A DNA stretch of 64,000 nt from the NCBI GenBank assembly GCA_034508935.3, contig CM067450.1, positions 5,120,505-5,184,504 of the forward strand, read 5' to 3'. The notes below the pieces were generated by a model, which was given only the letters and a program-made list of their open reading frames with translations, was not told the origin of the DNA and made no database searches. This document shows positions 55,861 through 64,000 of this stretch, in pieces; positions within the stretch are counted from its first letter, which is position 1, and each line of letters begins with the position of its first letter. A program made the translations under genes and the position numbers. Source of the DNA: Berghia stephanieae (Eukaryota > Mollusca > Gastropoda > Nudibranchia > Aeolidiidae).

Positions 55861-55936
55861 CTTCTTTAAAGTGCGATGTTGATGCTTTAGAAAAATAAAA
55901 CCATGCACTGAATGGACTGTGAGCTTCAAAAACGTG

Positions 55937-56226
55937 AACTTTTATATAGCGCAATATCCACTAAATGTGCTTAAAGCACTTTACACAGGGTCACTGCCAC
56001 AGCAAAATGTAACGTGTAGAACGAGACATGATGCCTGTTAGGCGATATTACATTTTTTCCGGACAGAGACAACTCTGTTAACGACCAGGTACTCATTTTA
56101 CACCCGAGTATGGTGAGAGAATGTGAGTAAAGAGCCTTTTCCAAGGACTCAACTATGCGCAGACGAGCGAGGCTCGAACTCAGGACCTTCGGATCCGAAA
56201 GCGAGTGTCATACCACAAGACCACTT
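55937..56226 (-). mobile_element. SINE S1 (FAM20B intron)
   Basis: Minus-strand copy with CTTATATAGCGCAATATCC, GAGAATGTGAGTAAAGAGCC and head complement CGAGGCTCGAACTCAGG. Confidence 0.9.
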
Positions 56227-56366
56227 AGTCAACGGGACTAGAAATCATGACAGGATTGTTTAAGATTGTAAAACATTCTGAGACACTTCAACATTAATTA
56301 AAGTAGACCGAGAAATGGGGTTATTCAGATAATTGTACAAGGATTATTAATAAATACTATACTCAC

Positions 56367-56425
56367 ATACAACACTGGTAGAGGGAGCTAAAATTGACCT
56401 CTCATCGTGATAAGGGTTGCCAAAG
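56367..56425 (-). CDS. FAM20B: FAM20B-like xylosylkinase, exon e (one base short)
   Basis: Minus strand, acceptor TTTTTTTTTCAG, donor GTGAGTATAG. The first base completes Ser of the LDNGKS motif, followed by [14 protein letters not shown], as in human FAM20B [20 protein letters not shown]. After Ala-Pro the frame slips: the next bases read LYQCC only if one extra C is present. Length is 59, while neighbouring phases (2 in, 2 out) need a multiple of three. The missing base lies in a C-run (G-run at about 56382-56386 on plus), typical of an assembly error, but a real lesion cannot be excluded. Confidence 0.85.
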
Positions 56426-57389
56426 CTGAAAAAAAAAATAAGATACGATAAGATAAGATGAACTTTATTTATTCACTTCTCGAAATTTACATTGCCATAG
56501 ACTAATGAAATTCAAAAAAATATTGAGCAAATATTAATTATTTTTTTTAAAATGAAATATAATGACATAGACATTAACTAGAGAAAAGCTTGACAAAACT
56601 AAAACACATTAAAAAAAATAAAACAAAATTAAAAATTAAATGAGTTTAGTTATTTTGCTCTTTATCCAACCAGTCAACGCTTGGTCACTAAAGCTTGGAT
56701 TCTTGTGAAAAATGCCCCTATGTTCCGTTTTGCAATAATTCTTTTTTTTTTTTTTTAAAAATCTTTGTCCAACTTCCCTGTCCTTTTATGAGATCGGTGA
56801 ACTCTTCAGTCATTTCTCAGACACAAATAGTAATAGTGTGGATGTCCCAGTTTTGACTTTATCATGTTACTTTCTCTATATATATATAAAAAAAAAAATT
56901 AAAAAAAAAACATTAAAAAAAAAAAAAGAGATATGCTTGTATTTGTGGTGACACTTGATTTGGATAAAAAACAAAAATTGGATGCCGAAAAAAAAAAATG
57001 ATTTAATGATCCACTATTCTAGAATATTGCAAACATTTTGACAGCTATTCCAGCCTTCCGTCAGACGCAAAAAAGGAAGTCTTCTATTGTGTTTGAATAA
57101 AGTGATTAAAAATAACCAAACTAATTGTTGACGATTATAATTCTCATTTCACATCAATGATGAACAAACATTGTAAAATATAAAAAAGGACCAAAAAAAA
57201 AAAAGAAGAACTAAAATAAAAAAAAGCAAACAAATTATTATTTTTAAATGGGTAAATGTTATTTTTAATAATCACATCTTAGAAAAAGAACATCATTATT
57301 TAAAAAAAAGGACTAAAAAAATACATTTGAAATTAATAGATAAATATTTGAACAAAAAAACAAACAAACAGATAAAAGCCATCGTAAAC
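56426..57389 (-). other. FAM20B intron, AT-rich
   Basis: Long A- and T-runs and short TA tracts, no mobile element recognised. GATAAGATAAGATG near 56445-56460 is a short GATAA repeat. Confidence 0.55.
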
Positions 57390-57578
57390 CTTTTCCCATT
57401 ATCCAGTATAATCAGCATACTGTCTGGAAATGCCTCAAACGTTTCAAACATGTGTCGATCCGCATTGCCAATGAGGTAATCAAAGATGGCCGTGTCTATG
57501 ATATCCAGTAGGAGTGGCGTGCCCTTGTAATTGACGTGTCGCTGGACCAACTCACACCAGTCCTCTCTCTGTTTCCAT
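57390..57578 (-). CDS. FAM20B: FAM20B-like xylosylkinase, exon d (catalytic core)
   Basis: Minus strand, acceptor GTCCTCACCAG, donor GTTTAC, 189 nt. Encodes WKQREDWCELVQRHVNYKG, then LLLDIIDTAIFDYLIGNADR, HMFETF and MLIILDNGK. In the FAM20 family GNADRH holds the catalytic Asp region and LDN the metal-binding Asp; both are intact. Human FAM20B reads NADRHHYESF, so the second His is Met here. The acceptor is only about 33 bp from an S1 SINE. Confidence 0.95.
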
Positions 57579-57610
57579 CTGGTGAGGACACGTAGATTGA
57601 GCTTTTCCAC

Positions 57611-57900
57611 AGTGCAATATCAATATCCACTAAACGTGCTCAAAGCGCTTTACAAAGGGTCCCTGACTAACAGCAACACGTAACATATAGAATGAGACAT
57701 CAGCGTCTGTAAGGCGATATTACAATTTTTTTTGACAAAGAAAATGCTGTTAATGACCAGGTACTTATTTTACACCTAAATATGGTGAGAGAATGTGAGT
57801 AAAGAGCCTTTTCCAAGGACTCAAAATGCACCAAGCGAAGCTCGAACCCAGGACCTTCCGATCCGAAAGCAAGCGTCATACCACAAGACCGCATAGCCGA
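57611..57900 (-). mobile_element. SINE S1 beside FAM20B exon d
   Basis: Complete minus-strand copy (same strand as the gene) ending 33 bp before the exon acceptor: ACGTGCTCAAAGCGCTTTAC, GAGAATGTGAGTAAAGAGCC, GCTCGAACCCAGGACC. Confidence 0.92.
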
Positions 57901-57954
57901 ACATAGGATTACAGATGGGGGTATGGGGGGGGGGGGGGGGGGGGGTGTGTGTGT

Positions 57955-58245
57955 GCAGCTATGTGGTCTTGTGGTATGACACTCGCTTTTGAATCGGAAG
58001 ATCTTGGGTTCAAGCCTCGTTCGGCGCAGAGTTGAGTCCTTGGAAAAGACTCTTTACTGACCATCTCTCACCGTACTCAGGTGTAAAATGAGTACCTGGT
58101 TGTCTCTATCCAAGAAAAAATTGTAATATCGCCTAAAAGGCGTCAAGTCATATCCTACATGTTAAGTGTTGCTGTTGGCCAGGGAGCCCTTGTAAAGCGC
58201 TTTGAGCACGTTTAGTAGATATTGCGCTATAAAAAAAGCTCAATT
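57955..58245 (+). mobile_element. SINE S1, opposite orientation, 54 bp away
   Basis: GTGGTCTTGTGGTATGACAC, GGGTTCAAGCCTCG, GTAAAGCGCTTTGAGCACG. A G-run separates it from the previous copy, and together they form an inverted pair. Confidence 0.92.
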
Positions 58246-58469
58246 TTTTTTTTTTTCAGTTTTTTTTAGAATAAAAAAAAGCAAAACAAATTTTGTATAT
58301 TTGGAATTGAACGGGTTGTGAATGAAGCCATTGATACTCTTTCATTCACATTAACTATAGTTATCCCAAACTAGTGCTCTTTACTAGGTGGCTGTCACAA
58401 ATCATCACAAATGAGGTCTCTTTGGACAGTATCTCTTTCTCTTGAATTTAAGTTACGAAACCAACCTTA

Positions 58470-58529
58470 GGGCGGAGGAAGACTTTAGAAGCTGGGTTGA
58501 CGAAATACATTTGGAGGTGTAGCCATAGC

Positions 58530-58563
<34 letters not shown>
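58470..58563 (-). repeat. Dispersed repeat with (TAC)n, inverted partner of 15873-15940
   Basis: GAAGCTGGGTTGACGAAATAC and TTGGAGGTGTAGCCATAGCC, then TAC repeats, complement the first copy. Confidence 0.7.
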
Positions 58564-58565
<2 letters not shown>

Positions 58566-59112
58566 GTTATTGGTGTAAAACCTATACCAGTAAAATCAGC
58601 AGCCTTTGAAGATTAAAATATCCCAAATTGTAGCTGCTATCTTTCTAATCTTCATTGCAAAGTGCCATCCATGTAAACAAAGCCTGTTTTTTTTTGTCTT
58701 CTCCTATACAAGATTTATTTTTCTTCACAAATCACCGAAAAATGAAACTTTAGAAACCCATAACTTTTTCATTTATTTTCCGAATTTGATAAATAAAGTG
58801 TTATTTTTCATAGATTGGGAAATCACATGTGTCGATCCTTTGTAACTTAATCGTTGCTGTTATTTGTATAACGACAGTGGAATACCTACATGAACCAAAG
58901 AAACAAAACTGTAAAGTGACTTTTGGTGCCATTGAGACAATTCGGTTACTGCTATTTTGGTGAAAATTTGTTGGATTGGTTGAATGATAATTCTAAAGGT
59001 GAAGTAAGGGTAAAAGTAACTAGGTAAATTGCACCAATAAAATAATTATGCCTTTCCAACCAAACATACCATGAGTATTTATATTCTGCAACATCCACTA
59101 AAATGTATAGTA
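58564..59112. other. FAM20B intron, nothing recognised
   Basis: AT-rich. The plus-strand frame at 58606-58845 has no family resemblance and lies antisense in an intron. Confidence 0.5.
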
Positions 59113-59275
59113 AAATAAAGGAAGTAAAAAATGATCCTTATAAAAGTTACAAACCAAAATAAACAATGTTTCGGCCTCTGGCCTTCTTGTTTACCTGAAG
59201 AAGGCCAAAGGCTGAAACGTAGTTTCCTTTATTTTGAATCTTTTATAAGAGTAATTTTTACTCCCTTTATTTTCA
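59113..59275. repeat. Foldback element F, short copy
   Basis: AATAAAGGAAGTAAAAAATG ... AACAATGTTTCGGCC on the left mirrors AGGCTGAAACGTAGTTTCC ... ACTCCCTTTATTTTC on the right. The centre reads CTTCTTGTTTACCTGAAGAAG. Confidence 0.78.
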
Positions 59276-59297
59276 CTATACATTTTATTAACTCATT

Positions 59298-59534
59298 TGT
59301 GACCCATCGTCTCAAAACGGTATTATGTCGGAACGAACCAGATGTTTAAAAGCCGAATTTAATGTTAAACTGGTCAAAAATATAAATTGTTGGCATTATC
59401 ACCCTAAAATATGGTATCCATTCTCCTCAATAAAACATACGAACTCAACACAAGTCTGATATTTCTGGCCATAAATTCAATTTTCAACACCTTAACCAAC
59501 CCGACTTAATACCGTTTTGGGGCGAAGGGTCACA
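59298..59534. mobile_element. MITE, family H, best-preserved copy
   Basis: TGTGACCCATCGTCTCAAAA then CGGTATTATGTCGG at the left; CCGACTTAATACCG then GGGGCGAAGGGTCACA at the right. Confidence 0.82.
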
Positions 59535-59559
59535 TTTAGGCACCTCTAGATTTTGGTAA

Positions 59560-59705
59560 AACATCCACAAAACATGCTCAAAACACTTTACAACACAGAA
59601 ACTACACTTCTTGTCCAAAACGAGCGATAATCTTTCCCAAGGAAAAGCGAAAAAATTGCCTGACTAGTCACAGTGCTATTCCTTAACCATTCAACCAATG
59701 AAGCT
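59560..59705 (-). mobile_element. Degraded SINE relic
   Basis: Complements of a GTGCTTTGAGCATG-type tail and of a class II tRNA-like head (CAGTGCTATTCCTTAACC) lie 100 bp apart. Confidence 0.5.
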
Positions 59706-59924
59706 TGGGATTGCAAAAAATACCAATAAAAAATTAATATTAAAAGCTTTGGGATTGTAGTTGACCTCAGAATCCAAGTTCATCTATTTGTTGATGAACT
59801 GCAATTATTATATCCTCTGATTTTGGGGCAAACCTGATGTTACTAGAGCCAGATAGCAAAAAATGTTACAAGGCTTCTTTATTATCCTTTGTAAGGGGAG
59901 TCAGTAAAAATAAAACTCATACAA

Positions 59925-59988
59925 GCTCGACCCTGCCTGGGATCAATCTTAGTTCCTTGTATATGAAACGAATGCTCAACCAACTGAG

Positions 59989-59992
<4 letters not shown>
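59925..59992 (-). mobile_element. SINE S4 head relic
   Basis: Complement of TAGCTCAGTTGGTTGAGC and AAGATTGATCCCAGGCAGG; the remainder has become a TA microsatellite. Confidence 0.65.
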
Positions 59993-60064
<72 letters not shown>

Positions 60065-60065
60065 A
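59990..60065. repeat. (TA)n microsatellite
   Basis: Pure TA over about 60 bp, then CATATA variants, abutting the hairpin below. Confidence 0.93.
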
Positions 60066-60070
60066 AACAG

Positions 60071-60164
60071 TTGAAAGATAATTAAGATTGTTTGACTTCT
60101 ACAACGTTGTAGCAACGCTCGGTAACAACGTTGTAGAAGTCAAACAATCTTAATTATCTTTCAA
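60071..60164. repeat. Perfect 40-bp hairpin with 14-nt loop in a FAM20B intron
   Basis: 60071-60110 is the exact reverse complement of 60125-60164. The loop is AGCAACGCTCGGTA. Pairing continues for about eight more bases after one mismatch. Each arm ends in the self-complementary ACAACGTTGT. TA microsatellites flank both sides. Confidence 0.93.
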
Positions 60165-60225
60165 ATGTTTATAAATAGCTCCTTTTATACTAAAGTTGAG
60201 CACTATTATTTCATGGTTTTTGTTT

Positions 60226-60334
<109 letters not shown>

Positions 60335-60396
60335 GGACCCCCGTCTGTTGATATTGCCCTATAATGTGTGGAATTTGTACAATAAAATAAACATAC

Positions 60397-60571
60397 TTAG
60401 GCTCCACATTTTTCTTGTATGTCCTTGACCAGGGGTGCCGGTGTTTCGTCAGCTTCAATTTATCTGGCATCCATAAGATTATAGTTCCTTCCAGTTTCCC
60501 ACCCGTAGCACAAACACCATCCTCGGGACCTTTACAGTAAAGACACTTGCCGAAAAAGCATAGTTCTCCAT
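60397..60571 (-). CDS. FAM20B: FAM20B-like xylosylkinase, exon c (Cys-rich segment)
   Basis: Minus strand, acceptor GGCATTCACCAG, donor GTATGTTT, 175 nt, phases 1 in and 2 out. Encodes DGELCFFGKCLYCKGPEDGV, then CATGGKLEGTIILWMPDKL and KHRHPWSRTYKK. Human FAM20B has NTCFYGKCYYC, EGSVTLWLPD and KHRHPWGRTY, so the cysteine cluster that forms disulphides in this secreted kinase is kept. Confidence 0.95.
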
Positions 60572-60892
<321 letters not shown>

Positions 60893-61115
60893 GGGACAGC
60901 GTGGCTCAGCGGTACGGTCTTTGCTTTATACCCAAAAGGTATCAAGTTCGATCACCAGCCGCTGTGCTGTGTGGCCTTGAGCAAGTCAAATCGCCTTAAG
61001 ACCAATTTGCGGCGCTGCACTGCGGCTGACACCTTAGTTATTCCAGTCTTCCCTTGGAATAGACCCTTGAGATAAATTTCGCTATGGGATGAATAAAGGG
61101 AGTTTTATTTTACTT
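60893..61115 (+). mobile_element. SINE S2, complete (FAM20B intron)
   Basis: GCGTGGCTCAGCGGTACGG, AAGTTCGATCACC, TTGCGGCGCTGCACTGCGGC, CCAGTCTTCCCTTGGAATAG, tail GGGATGAATAAAGGGAG. Confidence 0.9.
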
Positions 61116-61185
61116 TATCTTTATTTTTAAATAAAAAAAAAAAAAAAAAAAAACAGACAAACCAAAGTAACATTTTTTTCTGGTT

Positions 61186-61449
61186 ATTTTGAAGTGCCCT
61201 AAAAAGACTGTGAAGCACAAAAAGCTGTCATATTTTGGACATATGCGAAGACATGATAGTCTCGAAAAAAGGATAATGGAGGGAAGAATTGAAGGAAAGA
61301 GAGGCAGAGGAAAACAAAGGAAATCCTGGACAGATGGCATCAAGGAAGCTACAGGACGGCGCATGGCAGACTGTAACGAGGCTGCAATGGACCGTGAAGG
61401 ATGGAAAGCCATGACATCCGACCTCTGGAAAGAGCTGGAACCCGGGTAA
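61186..61449 (+). mobile_element. LINE ORF2 C-terminal fragment
   Basis: An 86-codon open plus-strand frame with KLSYFGHMRRHDSLEKRIME, GKRGRGKQRKSWTDGI and DREGWKAM, ending in a stop. This is the conserved tail after the reverse transcriptase in RTE-like and related LINEs (YFGH, GRG..R, W.D.I). It has no internal stop, so the insertion is fairly young. Antisense to FAM20B within an intron. Confidence 0.85.
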
Positions 61450-61551
61450 GGTAAAAAGAAATATAGAAGATAAAGATAGAGATAACTAGAAAACGTTTAA
61501 AACAAAACCACGAATATTATTACCATGAATATTGTTACCATTAATTATTAC

Positions 61552-61661
61552 CTTGTTCAAAGAATGTCTTTGCTAGAGTGGTCGTGGACACTGACAGTAT
61601 GTCTTTCTGGAGATCGAGCCTTCTGCCGACAGCCAAGGGTGTCCGCCTTAGTTCCAAAATT
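61552..61661 (-). CDS. FAM20B: FAM20B-like xylosylkinase, exon b
   Basis: Minus strand, acceptor GCCATACTCAG, donor GTAATAATT, 110 nt, phases 2 in and 1 out. Encodes ILELRRTPLAVGRRLDLQKD then ILSVSTTTLAKTFFEQ. It aligns with human ILGFHRAPLVVGRFVNLRTE and TEQLLSTFL. It is part of the N-lobe to hinge region. Confidence 0.93.
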
Positions 61662-61944
61662 CTGAGTATGGCGACAAAAAAAAAGGTCAATGATGGTATA
61701 CAAGTGTTGAGAATAATAAATTACTATAAAAATTTGACCATTTGGTACAAAACGTTATTACAGTGGAATCTGCATAAAGTCAACATTCTTAAAATCAACT
61801 TCTGCATAAAGTCAACATTCTTAAAATCAACTTCTGCATAAAGTCAACATTCTTGAAATCAACTTCTGCATAAAGTCAACACCTCTCATTGATCCCAAAT
61901 TTTCTGTTATTTGTCTAGGTGTCATCAATTTATCCATTTAATCC

Positions 61945-62205
61945 TTCTCCTTCTTCTTCTTCTTCTTCTTCTTCTTCTTCTTCTTCTCCTTCTCCTCCTC
62001 TCTTCTTCTTCTTCTTCTTCTTCTTCTTCTTCTTCTTCTTTCTTCTTCTTCTTCTTCTCTCCTCTCCTCTCTCCTCCTCCTCCTCCCTCTCCTCCTCCTC
62101 CCCCTCCTCCTCCTCCTCCTCCTCCTCCTCCTCCTCCTCCTCTCCTCCTCCTCCTCCTCCTCCTCCTCCTCTCTCTTCTTCTTCTTCTTCTTCTTCTTCT
62201 CTTCT
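61945..62205. repeat. (CTT)n/(CCT)n polypyrimidine tract, ~260 bp
   Basis: Uninterrupted pyrimidines on the plus strand, switching among CTT, CCT and back to CTT. Confidence 0.95.
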
Positions 62206-62643
62206 TGTGGAAACCTCCAATATTGTCGAGGATCACTCCCCAGTTTGTAGGGTATTACATTTTAAACTTGTTTAAACACTGAACATACTAGTAATAAAAA
62301 AGACATCGATTAAAAAGTCACGATGTGACCTCTAGCAACTGTGCGAAGGCATATTGGCAACCGTTTTCAACCATTTTTCAACTGTATATTAATCCTATAC
62401 CTTCCTTGTGGAACATATGGCTTCAACAGTCCATCTCCACCATATTCTATTCTTTGTCTTCTTCTTCTTAAGCCAGCAAATACAATATTATGTTCTGTTG
62501 AAGTTTCTGTAGCCTTGTATTTTTCTACAGGGTGTGGTTTCTAACCTTACACCCAACTCTCCTTCTTTTTCCAGGCTTGGGACCAGCAAGCAAGTGCCCT
62601 TTGGAAGTGTCGCTCCATTGATAATGGATAAAGTCAGTCGGGT

Positions 62644-62910
62644 TTAACCCTCTCCTTACCAACTATAAGTAAATCGTCACATTCGTTACGATACAACCAA
62701 CATTTTTAATATTCAAATTTCTTTTGTACATCATAAAATTTATTTTAAAATGCGCAGTGTGTTGTAGAGCGTGTTTTGCAAAACAAATTATCATATGTAT
62801 CGCGAGAACTTTACTGCTATTGTGTTCGAGGATAAAAAATATATTTTTGTGTTAGTTGGGTGCGACGTTTTGGGGAAAATCCTGAAAATGGCTGGTAAGG
62901 AGAGAGTTAA
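62644..62910. mobile_element. TTAA MITE, family P1, nested in the pogo-like relic
   Basis: TTAACCCTCTCCTTACCAAC at the left, GCTGGTAAGGAGAGAGTTAA at the right. It is the copy closest to the one cut by the assembly gap at 13901. Confidence 0.9.
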
Positions 62911-63008
62911 AGTCAACCAATCTTTCAATCCTAGTCTTGCAGTTTTGGTTTTATCAAGATTCCACTGTATGTCTGCAAGAATCCCATGCTTAGAACTGAA
63001 TTCAGAGC

Positions 63009-63333
63009 TTAACTCTTTGAGCGCTGAGGTTATATTTGCATTTCCATCACAAAATGGCTGACACCTGATTGAGGCAGCATGAGAATGACAAGCTAAGACG
63101 AAGCGACATTTGAATTGGTGCAAAATCTCAATTAAAATACCCCCCTAGGGCCAATTGAATGTTCTGATGAAAGAAATGATACCATTTGTTCAATTGAGAG
63201 TGCTTTTGTAGAAAGTTTTATTGGATTACATTATTATTTTTCCTTTCAAGACCACCCCACTGTGCAGCCAATGGCCAGCAGAACTGATTCGGCTCTGGCC
63301 GCAGAGTGGGACCAATGATGCTGAAAGAGTTAA
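63009..63333. mobile_element. TTAA MITE, family P3, complete
   Basis: TTAACTCTTTGAGCGCTGAGG at the left and ATGCTGAAAGAGTTAA at the right, TTAA at both borders. The inverted partner is at 10870-11119. Confidence 0.72.
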
Positions 63334-63372
63334 CCAATATCATATGAATTAAAATGTCTCTTCTTACTTGTT

Positions 63373-63602
63373 AAATGTTGCTGTTGGCCCAGGATCCCCT
63401 GTAAAGCGCTTTGAGGACGTTTAGTGGGTATTGTGCCCTATAAATGCTTGCGTTTTTAAAATAAACATTTTGACGTAGGAGAACGAGTATTGTTTATTCC
63501 ATAACGTGGAAAAAACTTACTTTTACTGTTGCTGTTGACCAGGGACCCCTTGTAAAGCGCTTTAAGCACATTTAGTGGATATTGCGCTATATAAAGCTTA
63601 AT
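63373..63602 (+). mobile_element. Two SINE S1 tail fragments
   Basis: Tail motifs recur at 63373-63447 (GTAAAGCGCTTTGAGGACG) and 63525-63602 (GTAAAGCGCTTTAAGCAC, GATATTGCGCTATATAAAG), both lacking the head. They are 5'-truncated copies. Confidence 0.85.
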
Positions 63603-63739
63603 TTTAAAGGTCCAAAGAGACAGTTGGTTTTGCGTTAAACAGTGATAAATGATGACTACCATTTGGTTAGGACACCACTTCTCTAAAACGTTTGAATTTC
63701 CACCAATTTTTTAAACTCAGAGAAATGAAGCAAACAAAC

Positions 63740-63826
63740 CTTCCCAGGTGAAAAGCGGCAATCTCCCCATTGTGTCTGTCTCTGCCTTCATAGGGGGTCC
63801 CTGTTATCACATAGTCACGGGTGTAC
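63740..63826 (-). CDS. FAM20B: FAM20B-like xylosylkinase, first exon seen in this window
   Basis: Minus strand, acceptor TTCTTTCTTCAG, donor GTTTGTTTG, 87 nt, phases 2 in and 2 out. Encodes [20 protein letters not shown] then EIAAFHLG, matching human [20 protein letters not shown] and EVAAFHLD; the Glu before the Ala-Ala-Phe-His is the conserved helix-C type residue. The preceding exons (signal anchor and start, about 130 residues in human FAM20B) lie beyond 64000. Confidence 0.93.
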
Positions 63827-64000
63827 CTGAAGAAAGAATATCAAATATAAATAAAGTCTAGGTGCAAATGTTATAAAAAAAGGGAAAATGTACAGTCAAT
63901 TATAGTAAACAGTTCATTTAATTAATTCATAAATCACAATATTATCGACGCCATGGGCTGAATATCATTTAATCTAATAATTATCAATTAATATTAATAT
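63827..64000. other. FAM20B intron, runs off window
   Basis: AT-rich; no further exon seen before the window ends. Confidence 0.6.

Larger units (their letters stand above)
61756..62967. mobile_element. pogo/mariner-like relic with nested repeats and a P1 MITE
   Basis: TACAGTGGAATCTGCATAAAG at the left and TTTATCAAGATTCCACTGTA at the right form inverted ends bordered by TA. The left interior repeats CATAAAGTCAACATTCTTAA four times (about 33 bp each). The interior holds a pyrimidine microsatellite and a P1 MITE. No transposase is readable. Confidence 0.6.

Noticed and set aside
61925-62282. Arg/Gly-rich or Ser/Pro-rich frames
   Set aside because: Polypyrimidine microsatellite; no coding evidence.

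Overview
This is a eukaryotic, animal-type window. The genes are split by introns with GT/AG boundaries, intergenic DNA is saturated with simple repeats, and SINEs, LINE tails and MITE-like DNA elements lie in almost every interval. The protein families and the many tRNA-headed SINEs with a conserved 3' end (GTAAAGCGCTTTGAGCACG) suggest a marine invertebrate, perhaps a deuterostome such as an echinoderm, hemichordate or lophotrochozoan-like lineage. The sequence alone does not settle the taxon. There is no bacterial operon, CRISPR array, rRNA gene, credible free-standing tRNA gene or recognisable virus-like element.

Three host genes are supported. (1) On the minus strand at 11195-17358, at least four exons encode an unrecognised protein with an acidic N-terminus and two diverged copies of one domain (F-I-P ... 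W-L ... C-E-T). It is open at the 3' end, and a 100-N assembly gap (13901-14000) lies in one intron. (2) On the plus strand at 26720-35324, a complete five-exon endonuclease G gene (ENDOG) predicts 332 residues and has the DRGH catalytic motif. (3) On the minus strand at 54534-63826, the last six exons of a FAM20B-like glycosaminoglycan xylosylkinase run off the right edge at the 5' end. One FAM20B exon is one base too short to keep frame.

Layout. 0-11 kb: repeats only. 11-17.4 kb: gene 1, with introns full of MITEs and SINEs. 17.4-20.8 kb: repeats. 20.87-25.56 kb: a 4.7-kb array of a 395-bp tRNA-like unit, about 8.75 copies in one direction then about 3.1 in the other, bounded by a 13-bp direct repeat. 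25.8-26.2 kb: a hAT-like MITE. 26.7-35.3 kb: ENDOG. 35.9-38.35 kb: a LINE tail in which one 26-codon segment has become a 24-copy minisatellite. 39.5-46.6 kb: a cluster of an unnamed ~530-bp retroposon, every copy in the same orientation and several with target-site duplications. 48.2-49.9 kb: a 19-bp minisatellite of about 90 copies. 50-54.5 kb: scattered repeats. 54.5-63.8 kb: FAM20B, with introns holding inverted SINE pairs, a perfect 40-bp hairpin and nested DNA elements.

The three genes do not form a pathway: ENDOG is a mitochondrial nuclease, FAM20B a Golgi kinase, and gene 1 is unknown. What unifies the window is mobile and tandem DNA. At least four TTAA-flanked MITE families (piggyBac-like by target site), two hAT-like MITEs, two pogo-like elements, several palindromic MITE families of uncertain class, and at least five tRNA-headed SINE types recur, often nested, and several sit within tens of bases of exons.
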